From Apostichopus japonicus (lineage: Eukaryota > Echinodermata > Holothuroidea > Aspidochirotida > Stichopodidae): 64,000 bases of DNA. The DNA is taken from the NCBI RefSeq assembly GCF_037975245.1, contig NC_092564.1:18649484-18713483 (forward strand), given 5' to 3'. Positions 1 through 12,640 of this stretch are shown in pieces. The position numbers and the translations under genes are program-made. Numbering within the stretch: the stretch's first letter is position 1; the number at the start of each line of letters is the position of its first letter. Under the pieces are notes generated by a model. It was not told the DNA's origin. It ran no database searches and saw nothing but the letters and a program-made list of their open reading frames with translations.

Positions 1-3000
1 TCCTGTAACATGCATCCATGTAACTTTGAAACACGTTACCCTCGACAAAACGTTAACACAGGGTTTTATGGTACGTATAAAATCGCGTGGATTGGCTATT
101 ATTTTAAAGCTGTAATCGATGCATGGTACAACTACAATAAACGCCACAGACAAGACACTATTCTCTTATATCAAATATGATTGCAAAGACTTGTTGATCC
201 TTGATAACTATTAACTAGCTTAATATACTACTATTGTCTTATTATCTACATAACCTTATTAATAAACTGTATCCTCTTGTTATGGTTATGGCAGAATTAA
301 AGATACCAAGATGTTGTTATACGCATTAGATATATACATTGCAAGTAATTGCTTTTGAAATGGCACAAAGCGAAGGGGATTATTTTGTTACTGTCCGATG
401 CAGTTAATTTGATGATCTCGTAACGTACAGAGTGAGAGGTAGGCTACTATTGGGAATTCCATCAACAGACAAGTCGTCTTTCTAGTTTGATCTCAATTTT
501 TCTTCAAGGGAGGGACTTAATTGAAATTTCAGATGCCAATAGAACTTGCAGTTATACCAAATACAGCTACATACTATAGTGCGTGTTAACCATTCCTTGT
601 TTTGCCCCTTCAATGTTCGGTGTCTCCTTTTGTAATTAAGAACCAGATTCATCTGTAAGATTTCAATCTACAACTTTTTCCCTCTGTGACCGTTTTCATT
701 TTTAAAAATGCGTCCATTTTGTTTACGTTACTCCTTTAAACAGTAAGGCAAGAGATATATGTAAGCGACAGGTTTTGTTTCAAGCACCGGATGGCTATAT
801 TAAAAGTAACACGCGGAGAAATACACCGTGGAATTAAAAATGGTTTTTAGAATAAGGGTACAGAAAAGGTAACATTTTATTAAAAAGAAAGAAGGAAGAA
901 GATGAAGCAGAAAGCTAGCAACAATAAACTTTAAGTAGTACATTGATCAACCTGGGAGAGCAATCTAAGAACAGAGCCTACATGGTTCACCGTCCAATGT
1001 TAGTATACAGAACACGGCAATATCTTTGTAAACATCATTAATCAACGAATACTAATTATAAATTTAATTAACTTTCAAAGTTCTAATAAATACCTTCATC
1101 TGTTCATTTTTCTATGTCTCTTACACATTCTTATAAAGTATTGGCTCGCATGGATTTCTGACAGTCCATACATACCCACACTGTAATACTAAACCTATTA
1201 ATATTTCGAATCGCGTTTTAACTTATAAGTGTGTGAATATGTTTTTATAAATAGCGCCCCGAGAGTACGGCACGTGACTTACTTTCAACTTATACAGATC
1301 GGGACTTGATTCTCCCTTCCTAGTTGCACATACATATTATACTTCAAACGTGTCTTACAAAATGTGTACATATGACATGTAAAATCATGCGTAGTATTTG
1401 TCACTCGGATACGCAATAATACATAGTAAATTGATCTCCAGCCTTTAACCTGAATATGTGTAGTATTTATCCTCTTTCGAAGGAACTCTTACGTGACGTA
1501 GCACCATCATGATCACACGGTAACAGTCTTGATGTAAGGGGGCTGGGGTTGAGAGTTGATCAAGTTGTTTGGTTTCGTGACCAGACTCTTTCTTGGGTGA
1601 TTTTTCTTAAAATACATCTCTTTACATGTAATTAGATAGTCGGTCCAACTCTTAACTGTTAAATGTGTGTAGTTCACAATCCGTTGGTTGTTCCTATAAT
1701 AACGAGTTTATTAAATGTTTAATCGATAAGAGAACATCGTTTTATGAAAAAAATAATAATGATTTATTTGCAACTGTCAAACTTTTGATATTTCTACTTG
1801 ATGTCTTTACTCTTGATGATAATTTATTGGACCAATTTCATAACAAGTTATCATTTTTCCTAGTATCATTTCATTCCATTTTTAAACCTTGACGACACCT
1901 TCAAATTAGTGACATTTTCAACACAGAATCAAATTTAAAAACAATAATCATTTCCAGTGACATTTATGCGAAAACTTCTACTGTTTATATTTACTTTCAT
2001 TTACTATCTGAAGAGGTAACATATATCTATCTAATGCAGAGACTGCAAGCAATATACATTATCATCTCTTTTGCCAAAGTACTCTTTTTTTCGTATAATA
2101 TTTTCACGTTGATTTGCGGAATTCATACGGAAATATTGTAATTTATACATCGACTCGTCCATGTATTGCTTGAAATGATCCAAGTTTCACACCACGTACA
2201 CTTCAACGATGTACTTTAGCATTCAAAAGTGTCAAAAATTCCCCGACCTTCTTTGGTAACGTATCTCAGATGCTCGTTATAATCTTTCTGATATCTTCAC
2301 TCCTCTCGGGCAAAGGCATAGGAGTCTATTCACAGCTCAATTTTCATGACCAAGGTGCCTCGGTTTTTGATACGAGGGACAATAGAACTTACACCGATAA
2401 TTCGACGCCGGGTTATAAAGCATTTATAAAAAAAAAATGGATCATCATCATCAACTTTTAAGCCAGCACTATAAGAAGCATATACGTCATCAAAAATTTA
2501 GCCTTAATTAAAGGAACTTTTTCAGAAATTTATCTTTTTTTTTTTAAATAGAATATCTTGATTAAAGTAATATGTACAGACACAATAAAACAAAAAAAAA
2601 GTTCCATTCTTGGACTAAAACATATCAAAATTAAAATCCATCCCTTAAAGCCGTCCCTCAATGTAGATATTATAACTTTGTTTGTTATATTTTGTTATTT
2701 GAGGAACTAAAAAAACATCAGACTAATGCTTTGTCTTTCAGCAGTTTGCTTTTCTGGTCGTTCCTAATTCGTGCATCCAACGTTTAACTTGTCATTTATA
2801 AAAAGGGGGAGGGGCGGATACTCTACTTTCGACAAACTAGCTCCACCACCCATTAAATATAGTGTCATAACTTAACAAGGCTAAGATGATATTTTCAAAA
2901 GCTCAAAGTATATTCCAAATTATATTTTTACTTCATTTACTAATTGTAATAATAATGACTTCACCTTCAATTTTTATGTTTCTTGTACAATTTGTCATTT

Positions 3001-3190
3001 TCTATGACACGCATTAGGTCCATTAACAGTTATTAGCTTCCATGGCAACGCCACCATTTTTGGTATAAGAAAACTGAGACGATGTTGTTTAGTCTTCGAC
3101 ATTGTGACTGCAAATGTCTCAAGCAGTAACATTTGTTCATGTTCATAACATATCCACCTATTTAAATTTATTTATAGCAAGCGTAAAAGC
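1..3190. other. Gene-free AT-rich stretch
   Basis: I see no gene. Open frames here, such as 1665-1892 and 2270-2461, are short, have no family resemblance and are what chance gives in AT-rich DNA. No tandem repeat or element boundary is evident. Confidence 0.6.
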
Positions 3191-3216
3191 TATATATATA
3201 TATATATATATATATA
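3191..3216. repeat. (TA)13 microsatellite
   Basis: Uninterrupted TA dinucleotides. This is one of about 25 TA arrays in the window. Confidence 0.97.
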
Positions 3217-5074
3217 GTGAGGTAAATACTGTGAAGGAAAAAACAAAAAAACAATTCAGCTGAATTGCAAATGATGGCATTGCTCTCTATTGTTACCAGA
3301 TGCTTCATCAAACTACTACAGCATTTGACCTTTTACGCCTGTTGAAGAAAATTGTCATCCTTTTCGTTAAAGCAATCCACTTTTATCAACCGGTATATCC
3401 CTTTCAATATTGAAAGCTAACCTTTTGAGCGTTACTCTACTTTTTTTCTGATTACGGACGATTATCATAATTATACAATTAAGTAAAGTATCTGCATAAT
3501 GCCCTCAAGCGTTTGTATAAATAATGATGTTGACGAAGATGTCGATGAAAGTCTTACAATTCATTAAAACAGTATAACTAACGAAAATCAGAAAAATATT
3601 CAAAGAATATTCCGGTGGCAGGCAATGTAGCAAACATGCTGCTGAAATATTTTAATATGAAAGAATACCAGGCAGCTTATTGTTCCAGATTCTATCTCGA
3701 TAGCCTGTTGTTATTTCTAGATATCGCGCTATTTGATGTGAACATTTTGACGCACTTTCAAAACTCCATGGTATACCAAATCATCACGGTACAACTTTTC
3801 AATTTTTTTTTTACACTCCAGTAAAGTCTTTTTCAGCTCTAGAATGTACAAAATGGCTATAATCATAGTATCCCTTTAATACTTGGAAAACGCGGCATCT
3901 TGAAAAAGATTACCAATATCGCTAGATATGTTGTAGAAGAAAAGTCAGATACAGTAAAAGGAAAAAAAAATGAGGTGTCCTTGAAACCATCACTATACTA
4001 TGCATAGCAGAAGCCTTATAGGTACTTTACGACGCTTTGAAGATTAACTAGCACGTTCTTGTTGTTACTGTTTCGTTGTACAAGAACAATTCTTTTAAAA
4101 ACGCAAGGCAAGAGGACAATTAGATGCAAGCTCTGGATTTGTCTAAAATATATGAAATTAAGAAGTAAAAAATAGACAAATCTACAGAAGGAAGTTCACG
4201 AATCAGATTTTAAGCCGGAAGTCTATAATAATGTTTTCAACAGCTGTTCTGGTGTGCAAGATACTCCACCTTTGAAATATGCTAATTCCCTGGAATACTA
4301 ATGATGACGTCAGCTCCTAGGAGTAGGACTATAAATGTTTATGTTAATTTTAGTTTTATAAATTCAAATCAATCAACCATAGCATGTTTAATTCTTTACT
4401 TTATAGAAACAACCGAGCTACCCTTGAATGACGTCCAAGCACCTGTGTTTGTGTTCGAAAAACTTGAACTACACTGTAAACATGTCATCTGAGGTCATTT
4501 TATTATTATGTTTTAACCGTAAATAATGTTTGCATCTGAGGAACTGTATGGCCTAGTCCCATTAATTGATTAACCTCAGCTAGTTTAAAAGCCTTTTTCG
4601 TCATTATGTAAACTTGTTTCATATCCTGGACTGATAGCGATGGATTTTGACAGTCTACGACAGATCAAAATTAATTTGGAATGCCTATTGCCTGAACTGT
4701 ACGCTAGGCTTGATGGAAACCAACAAAAAAGGAGATTCCTTAATTCACAATGTAGGAAGTGTGGATTGGAAGGATGGAAATGGCCCTCTTCTCTTACAAA
4801 ACACCTACCATATATTTCACACTTTCTCATTTCATATAGATATATCTATCACAGTATCATTTAATATCTTTATCGGCTTCTATTGTTTTTTACCTCATGC
4901 CATAATTTTTCAAAATACGATTCAATTTCCCCCAAAAAAAGTCGTCAGATTATCTTGGATTACTCATTCAGTACTTATTATTCATTAATTATTCATTTAT
5001 TAATCTATTGTACCTAGTCATTCTGGCAACTGATCATAGTGAGGAATGGTTGCCTCATTTTGGCATATGGCACG

Positions 5075-5080
<6 letters not shown>
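3217..5080. other. Gene-free stretch with weak ORFs
   Basis: No recognisable gene. A segment around 4262-4345 containing ATGACGTCAGC resembles 49318-49400 (ATGACGTCAGC then a diverged AT-rich tract), so both may be old copies of one dispersed repeat. This was judged by eye only. The ORF at 4640-4864 is listed separately. Confidence 0.5.
4640..4864 (+). other. 74-codon open frame, coding status unproven
   Basis: The ATG has G at -3 and G at +4, a fair eukaryotic start context. The first ~55 residues are mixed and charged, with a CRKCG pair of cysteines. The last 15 are low complexity. Both strands stay open here (81 codons on the minus strand), which argues against a clear coding signal. I do not recognise a family and assign no function. 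It could be an exon fragment, a relic or chance. Confidence 0.15.

Positions 5081-5120
<40 letters not shown>
5081..5120. repeat. (TA)20 microsatellite
   Basis: Pure TA dinucleotide array. Confidence 0.97.
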
Positions 5121-5123
<3 letters not shown>

Positions 5124-5549
5124 TTCATTCGACAGATTATAAATATGTAAGTGACTTTTATTGATCTATTTTGGTATGGCGAGTTGGAAAATATACAAGA
5201 ATATGTTCGTGACATCGTTGTATAGCTGATGTCATATAACGCTGATCATTTTGCCTCTTAGCTTTGTTTATTTTTCATGCAATGTTGCAGAGAGTACACT
5301 CTTACTATGTCTATTTCAATAAAACTAGAAAACTTAAAAGCAATCAATGCCGATCCTAACAGTAACGTAATCCACCACATGGGAATTAAAACAAAAAGAG
5401 TTCATGTTTGTGTCTTTAGATGTGAACTTCGTAGAAAAGAAGTTGTCAACTGATCACACGTTTGGAGGATTCAATGGAAATAAACACATTTCACTTTTGG
5501 TATATCACACATCGTTAGCTACGCAAGTAAACGGCTTCCGTCGTTGTAA

Positions 5550-5713
<164 letters not shown>

Positions 5714-6204
5714 TCTATAGGAACTAATTACACAAAGGAATAACCATGAAAGGTGATCTTTTGAGTGCTTATTTGTCATTTTATGATCATTAAACTCGAT
5801 ATGAATTACCTCCGTGGGGCCTTGTTAGGTAGCCCATTGGGAATGTGCTTGTTCATTGGTTGAAATTTCGTATGCCATAGATGCATATAAATTCACCTTA
5901 AAGACAGCTTCGTGTCTGACATATAAAGATGGCTTCTGACCTATATTTCTTCTTCCAATTTAGTACAATTCTCGTTTTTGATGTGTATTTAAGAAACTTA
6001 CTTTACAAATTTAGTTTTCAAACTGTAAAAAAAAAACTATTTGTACATTTGATTCAGTCATTAGCCACTACTTCTTACGTGCCTTATTGGTTTCATAAAA
6101 TTCAAATGTTTCTTCGTCAACAGGCCATCCCTTTCTTTCACATAAAGTAATATTTACACAAATCAAGCACACAGTTTTGTACAAGAACACACACACGCTC
6201 ACCT
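5714..6204. other. Gene-free stretch
   Basis: No recognisable gene or repeat. The 73-codon frame at 5929-6150 has no family resemblance. Confidence 0.5.
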
Positions 6205-6331
6205 CATATCGAATGTACTGTGCGTACTATACGTAAAACACAGTGGATATTCTGATTAAAGTTGTAACACACATATCGAATGTACTGTACATACTTTTAG
6301 TCAAACACATGAAGTCAGTGTATACTGATTA
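6205..6331 (+). repeat. Two-copy ~67-bp tandem duplication
   Basis: CATATCGAATGTACTG occurs at 6205 and again at 6272. The following ~45 bases also align (TACGT/CATAC, AAACAC, CTGATTA), with small indels. This is a diverged local duplication. Confidence 0.75.
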
Positions 6332-7064
6332 CAGTTTGCACAACAAATATTGTGGAATACATGGAAATTGTGTTAAATCCATGAAAAAAAAACTGTTCTC
6401 GTGTTACTAAAACATCGGTAGTCAATTCTATTCCAAACGGACGTTTAGAGAATGACGCTTCTTCAGATATAATGCATGCACGCATATGTATCGTTAAGTA
6501 GCATCTCTGATAAAGATTGGTGTCGAATCTAATCGTGACAGTTCTATACCCTGCTCTTTATATTAGCTTTTATCAGTTTATAAACATTTCTATTCGGCTT
6601 TCTAGAATGACACTGTTACAGAACTTGACGTATGTAGAATATGACTAAATTAAGAATAAAAAGCACACTTATATTCAAGATAAGTGCCACATACGTCTTG
6701 TTCGTGTAGGTGCGGTTACATCATTCGAATATACAGACGAGCTGGCAAATTGCTTTTCAAGACACACCCCATCAATTCAGGACTGTTTTACGATCTTGAT
6801 GTAGTAACAAATCACTGTCATCAAACGTGTTCCCACCCCCCACCCCCTGCCCTCGACTCATACTGTAACATTTTCTTTGATGCTTGTCTCTCTTGGCAAT
6901 TGTGATTGAAATTTCATATTTGATATAACTGCATGGTGGACTCTTCATGAGAATTATTCTTGTAACTCTTAACTATATGGAAATGACGGAGATGCAATTC
7001 CATTTAGTATTCATGATTAACATATTTGATAGCGATGTTTATAATGAACAACGAGCCTCCCTCA
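6332..7064. other. Gene-free stretch
   Basis: No recognisable gene. It contains a short C-rich run near 6833-6846 and no other structure I can support. Confidence 0.5.
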
Positions 7065-7090
7065 CCCCCCCCCCCCACACACACACACAC
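7065..7090. repeat. C12 homopolymer joined to (AC)n
   Basis: Twelve C followed by AC dinucleotides. This is simple sequence. Confidence 0.95.
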
Positions 7091-7217
7091 AAACACATCC
7101 ATGCAGCTATGCACATTTTAAAGCTTTATGAAAATTGGAAGATTTATACAAAATGTTGCAAATTTGAGCAAGCGAAGAAAGAATAATGTAAGGGCAAATT
7201 CATTTCCATTTTTTTCA

Positions 7218-7221
<4 letters not shown>

Positions 7222-7272
<51 letters not shown>
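7222..7272. repeat. (TA)n microsatellite
   Basis: Pure TA dinucleotides, about 25 units. Confidence 0.97.
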
Positions 7273-7274
<2 letters not shown>

Positions 7275-7959
7275 CATCTCTTTAAAATGTCATTCGGAAC
7301 TAATAATCACACTAAGCTGATTGTGTATATATTAATGTTTCGTTTGTTCGATTCTAAACATGTTCATGCATTCATTAATTCAGACAAATTTAACGTTCAT
7401 AGGAAATTTATCTTAGGGCCTATGCATTATCTTTCTGCACATTAAGTTTAGCTCGCAAGCTTTAAGTCTGGTTATAGTTAACGGCTAAATCACGAGAGGA
7501 AATGTAAAGCCCTTTTTAGTTGACTTTTCATGGCTTAGGATTTATCACGAAAATTCAAAGAAGTAGCATTTATCGTTCATTCAAAATCGTCATCCTCAAC
7601 CGCTGAAAGTAACAGCAGCTGACGGGGCATAGTTAGAGCAATAAATTACAGACAGTTTGTAATATCACGTGATAAGACTGAAAGACAAAAATGTCAAATG
7701 ACAGAAATAAACTCCTACCGGGATTAATTGCTGGCAATCAAAATATTAAATAAATGTAAAATCCGATATTTCCATTGACGTCATAGTTTTTATTATAAAA
7801 AGGAAACGACCATTCAAACACTAATTAACGGTGAATTACCAATCGATAAGAAAAGGCAGCTTTTTAAATACTCGATAGTAAACTGTCACATATGCATGTC
7901 GCAAAGTAATCACGTATGGGTTGTAGCCTTAACTAAGTTAATATCGATTGAGAATTCGA
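7273..7959. other. Gene-free stretch
   Basis: No recognisable gene, RNA gene or repeat beyond AT-rich background. Confidence 0.5.
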
Positions 7960-8134
7960 TAATCATGATCATAATAATGATCATAATGATCATCATGATC
8001 ATCATAATCATCATGATCATCATGATCATCATGATGATCATCATGATCTGATGATCATGATCATCATGATCATCATGATCATCAGATCATCATGATCATC
8101 ATGATCATCATGATCATGATCATCATGATCATGA

Positions 8135-8185
<51 letters not shown>

Positions 8186-8212
8186 ACGTCATCGTCATCG
8201 TCATCATCGTCT

Positions 8213-8244
<32 letters not shown>

Positions 8245-8277
8245 CTCATCATCGTCCTCGTCGTCATCGTCATCATT
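7960..8277. repeat. CATGAT/CATCGT trinucleotide-based satellite
   Basis: The left part (to ~8136) is built from ATCATG/ATGATC words. It is close to self-complementary and dense in GATC. The right part (~8137-8275) is mainly (CATCGT)n with a few AAC, TTC and CCT variants. The switch between the two unit types is abrupt. The aspartate-rich and MTMT-rich frames on the minus strand are translations of this array. Confidence 0.96.
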
Positions 8278-8328
8278 AATATTATTTTTTCTGGGTGAAT
8301 GTTTCCTTAACATACGTAAGAGCATAGT

Positions 8329-8649
8329 TTGCAGATGATACGGTTAATTACAAATTGTCTATGGGCTTACATGGTTAGAAAATACCGAACAAAACGCAGA
8401 CAACAAACACAAAGACCGCCAAAAGGCCAGTGTGAACCAACGAAACAATTACTAGACTACATGGCTACCAATGAAACCGTGGCACTGAAAATGTTCTTTG
8501 GAACTTACTCTATTACATTTTGTAATTATCTAATGGATTTTGTCAATCCAGAATTATTTGTTTTTCGATGCCAAGAACAAAGCTGGGTATATAAACCAAT
8601 GTTTCAATACTATCTGAAAGGTCAGCATCGGTGTTGCACAAAGATTTGA
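8329..8649 (+). other. 106-codon open frame, coding status unproven
   Basis: This is among the longest frames here not made of simple repeat. It has a basic, glutamine-rich stretch near residues 17-35 and is otherwise mixed. No signal peptide, membrane segment or family motif is recognisable. No acceptor, donor or promoter convinces me. It lies between the satellite and the hAT-like element. It may be a relic or chance. Confidence 0.15.
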
Positions 8650-9121
8650 ATGTGTACGGAGACCTTTCCTACAAAGGTTCTGACCTTTCAAGATGGAGCT
8701 TGACGAACTAGCTTAAACATGAGTGAGCATAATTGCAGACGGAGTTCCAGCAGTTTTGGGCTGGCATTACTCTATAGGCGTAGACACGCGTGGCGATGGT
8801 GTACGGCCGGCACTCGGTTTATATTGATAATTTCTTTCCCCTTCAGGTTCGATGATACCGCTTGGAATCATTATTTCCACTTAATACACAATGGTGAGGT
8901 AACTCCGTCTCGCATGGTGTTCGTCTTAAGAACAGACTATTTTTATATGTGTAAAATCTGCTAATCGCTGGTCAGAGAGGAATATACTTAATATGACTGA
9001 TGAACTAGTCATCTCATCCATGTTTGTACCGGCAGCAACTGAAATGTCAAAGTCAGCTGGTGAAAAAAATAAACTAATAAATTAATTTCTTAATCTATGC
9101 TATTAATAGATACTAACAAAT
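8650..9121. other. Gene-free stretch
   Basis: No recognisable gene. The frame at 8719-8964 has no family resemblance. Confidence 0.5.
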
Positions 9122-9147
9122 ATGAACATATCAATTGATATGTTCAT
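9122..9147. repeat. 26-bp perfect palindrome
   Basis: The half-site ATGAACATATCAA is followed at once by its exact reverse complement. It ends one base before the target-site duplication of the adjacent hAT-like element. Confidence 0.95.
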
Positions 9148-9155
9148 CTTTGTAA

Positions 9156-10850
9156 CAGTGGCGTCACCAGACTTTTCAGTCTGGGGGCACAGGGGGGGCA
9201 CCAGCATTTGATGGGGGGCACTTAGGTGGATACGGATCGCCGTCCTGGGGAGGGGTCTAAGGGGAGGGGGTGTCCCTCCAGGCGCGGCGGAACGGGAAAA
9301 TTATTGGGGGTGGGGCTAATGTGTAGAGACTATCTAAGCGGAGCGCCACCATCGGTTGGCGCGGAGCGTACACGAAAATTTTGGGTTTTTCAAACCCCCA
9401 GATGGCCGGAAACGGCACTTCCCGAGTGTTTTATGCTGCGAATATACCTAGCCCTAAAATATGGGTCTCAAGCCTGCAATTTCTCAGATTGCACGTAAAA
9501 GTCTGTAAAAGCATTGTAATTTGTATATTCGATGGTGTTTTAAGAGAGTAGCTATTACTCGTAGTGTACTCGCAAAGACGTTTTTGAGTGTAGTAAGGGG
9601 ATGTTGGAGAACTGGCTGAAATGAAGCAAGTCATTGGCCTAAGACGAAGGTGTGTTGCGCTTACCGATACCACACTCACTGCTTCCACTTTTCACGGGGC
9701 GTGAAGACGCGGTTGCGGTGACAATGTGGTCTATAGCCAGGGGACTGGCCGAGGGTCCCCCAGCATTTACTAAAATTATTACACCTATATAGTATACGTG
9801 TGCATCGGACAGATCGACAAGTATGCATTGAAAAATGGGCAGATGCACGTTTCGGAGCCTTGGTAAATATTGGGGGGGGGGGTTATCATGCATTTGCCCC
9901 CTCAACTTTTTCATTGGGGGTGAGCCCCCCACCCCCCGGTTCCGCCGCCACTGCCCCCCTCCCCTTTGGAAAATTTTCGCATACGGAGGATGGGCTAGAT
10001 GCAAAATGCTGCCACATCTGATGCTAAATTCGATCTGAAGATATCTCCAGAAATTGCTATTTTTGAGGTAATGATTTTAACAAGGCGCAGAATTTTACAG
10101 AGGATATGAACCACATGCTGTCGATATTATGCCTAACCCTATATCAATAGAACCTACATTTGTTGAATTAATGTGTGCATGACCCCCGACTCCTTTCTTG
10201 TCCTTCTAGTTTTCGCCCATTATCTATTAAGATTTAACAGGTTCCAGCATCGTTATTGGCTCCTATCAGGGATCTCACCATGCAATCCAAAGTTTGATCA
10301 CACATCGAGTATGGCTCAGTATGCAGGTGTGAACATTCGCCATTGTTCCTACAAGCATCTGACCTCAAATGACCTCTGCACCCCCTACACAACAGGGTTA
10401 ATATATGGGTCCACAAATATAGGCAAGTATGGTGCTGGCGGACCCTCACATTCTCACATTTCGTCAGCTCCTAACCTGTCAACCTCAGACCAAGGCAACA
10501 TATTGTAGTACCCTCCCTTCTCACAGTCATGTAGCTCGCGAAGCGGACGTGTATATCCGCTGGTATGGCGTGAGCACTGACACATTCAATGTAAATATCG
10601 ACACCTGTTGTGATGGCGCGGGTTATGACTTCGATACCCGACGTCCAAGGATAAACTTGTTCATTTTTTCGCAGCTCATTTGAAGAAAATACGAATTACT
10701 GTGCTTCTTTGTCCTTATGAAAAACTAACTCAGATGATGGGAGTTGAATATAACAAAATATATATATATTTTTTTACCAACCCAAATCTCAGATGGGGGG
10801 CACTCGGGGGGGCACGTGCCCCCTGGCCCCCCCCCTTGGCGACGCCACTG
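9156..10850. mobile_element. hAT-like non-autonomous DNA transposon, 1695 bp
   Basis: It starts CAGTGGCGTCACCA and ends with the inverted TGGCGACGCCACTG. It is flanked by an exact 8-bp direct duplication, CTTTGTAA (9148-9155 and 10851-10858). The 8-bp duplication with CAGTGGCG ends is the hallmark of hAT elements, which are moved by a transposase supplied in trans. Long G runs lie inside the left end and C runs inside the right end. At 9338-9371 it carries the GC-rich core GCGGAGCGCCA...TGGCGCGGAGCG shared with elements near 26811, 37979, 39112 and 40322. No frame inside (for example 9226-9498, 9639-10004 or 10173-10508) resembles a transposase. The segment ending CCGGTTCCGCCGCCACTG at ~9954 looks like another element's end, so the element may be composite. 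Confidence 0.9.
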
Positions 10851-10931
10851 CTTTGTAAGTATTACTTGAATTGTCAAGGAACTATGTATCTATACATTAA
10901 CCTTTGTTTAATTTACATTTTGACGATAAAA

Positions 10932-11367
10932 TGATGTCATGTTTATTTATATGACCAACAAGCTTGGCCCTTCCTATAAAATATGGTGTCATTTATTTAA
11001 TGACATTTTAATCCATATGAAACAATAGAAAACATGTGCACATCACCAATCTATTTATTTGACCAACCAGCTTGGCCCTTCCTATTAAATATGGTGTCAT
11101 TTATCTAATGACATATTAATCCATAAAACAACAGAATCATGTGCACATCACCAATCTATTTATTTGACCGACCAGCTTGGCCCTTCCTCATTACGTATGA
11201 TGTCATTTGTCAAATGAAATTTTAATCCTTAAAACAATAGATAATATTTGCACATCAAAAATGTATTTATTTGACCAACCAGTTTGGCCCTTCCTCATTA
11301 CGTATGATGTCATATGTCCTATGACATTTTAATCCTTAAAACAATAATAAATATATTTGCACAGCAA
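10932..11367 (+). repeat. Four-copy ~107-bp tandem repeat
   Basis: The word CTTGGCCCTTCCT (or a close variant) recurs at about 10963, 11071, 11176 and 11283, spacing 105-108 bp. Each unit also holds TTTGACCAACCAG, a TGTCAT...ATGACA inverted pair, TTTTAATCC and a GTGCACATCA-like word. Divergence rises between the first and last units. The array begins about 80 bp after the hAT-like element. Confidence 0.93.
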
Positions 11368-12509
11368 AAAGTTGTATAGTTACTCCATATTAACTATTAC
11401 TTCCCTCAGTATACAGACTTCCAATATAGGCTACCTTGTTAACCATACTGCACACATCGGAATTTCATTTTATATGCATTGGTTGAACATTGACCAACCT
11501 TTAATCAACGGGAATAATTGAACAACAAATGAATCCTGGTTAGAAAAGACATAACCAACAAATTGATTCAAACTTGCTTGTTAATTTGTCTATAAATTGA
11601 TACAATTACTGGGACACATTATTTAAAGGAGCTGCCATGCTTAAAATTGATTGTGGAGATGTTTGAATACCGCAATAACTTAACTAGAACCATCTTCGGA
11701 CGAGGAATTAAACAGACAAATGAAATCAAGGCATGAATGTGGAATTATTTTGCTTACAACTTTTTACCGCGAACTTCTCTCGATACCACTGAAATAAATC
11801 ATGTTAAAGAATGGAAGTAGTCTAACCGTGTTATAATACAATTGTAAACTTTCATCGTTGGTTTATTTCCATTGACGGTTACGCTGAAGTATAAATACCA
11901 TAAAAAATATTAGCCTACGTCCTCAGTTGACAACGTTTAACTATACAAAGAACTACATGGTGTATGATAATGGGTTTAATTTCATTGTATGCAGTATTGT
12001 TTTCTTTTGTTTCCTACAGCACTTAGTGACATCTTTTGGCGGATCAGAGAGTCACTTTAATACGTTAAAACCTAAGCAAAGTAGCCTGTCAAGACAGTTA
12101 AAAGGAATTCGATACGCGCAAGGAGTGATTATTTGATTAGCTTCACACTAGCAATACGTTAGCAGGCCATCTCAGCTCAGTATCTAACCGTGTCGGTAAC
12201 ATTTGAACATATCCATTTGAAAGGTCGAAAGGGCATACACCTTATGATAGCTTCTTTTATTTTTATAAATCCCTCGTCGGTTCCCTGTTGAGGTGTAATC
12301 GGTTAATGAATTACGCGTAATAATAGTAGCGTGCCACCTCTCTAGATTAAAACATTTTCCAAATCGCCGCTAGTGTACGAAGTAATAATATTAGAAACGT
12401 AGTGACCTCACGAAGAGTATATTTGCTCTTTACGGTGAAGCTATCCTAAGGCTGCACGGCATTGTTGTTTCAAGGTGAAAAGCATCTCCATAGTATGGAT
12501 ATATTTATG

Positions 12510-12512
<3 letters not shown>
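11368..12512. other. Gene-free stretch
   Basis: No recognisable gene. The 69-codon frame at 11927-12136 is unremarkable. Confidence 0.5.
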
Positions 12513-12545
<33 letters not shown>

Positions 12546-12567
12546 TAGCCTATATATATATATATAA

Positions 12568-12637
<70 letters not shown>
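12513..12637. repeat. Compound TA/CA microsatellite
   Basis: TA dinucleotides interrupted by AAATATAGCC (12541-12550) and a CA block (~12567-12583). It abuts the probable solo LTR directly. Confidence 0.97.

Positions 12638-12640
<3 letters not shown>

Noticed and set aside
4585-4988. Overlapping frames on both strands as a real gene
   Set aside because: Three frames are open at once, including one in AT-rich low-complexity sequence. Only the 4640 frame is kept, as unproven.
8041-8325. Aspartate-rich 94-codon frame on the minus strand
   Set aside because: It is the translation of the CATGAT/CATCGT satellite. Other frames of the same array are equally open.
9639-10004. 121-codon frame within the hAT-like element as a transposase
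   Set aside because: The sequence is glycine/proline-rich translation of G/C tracts and shows no transposase motif.
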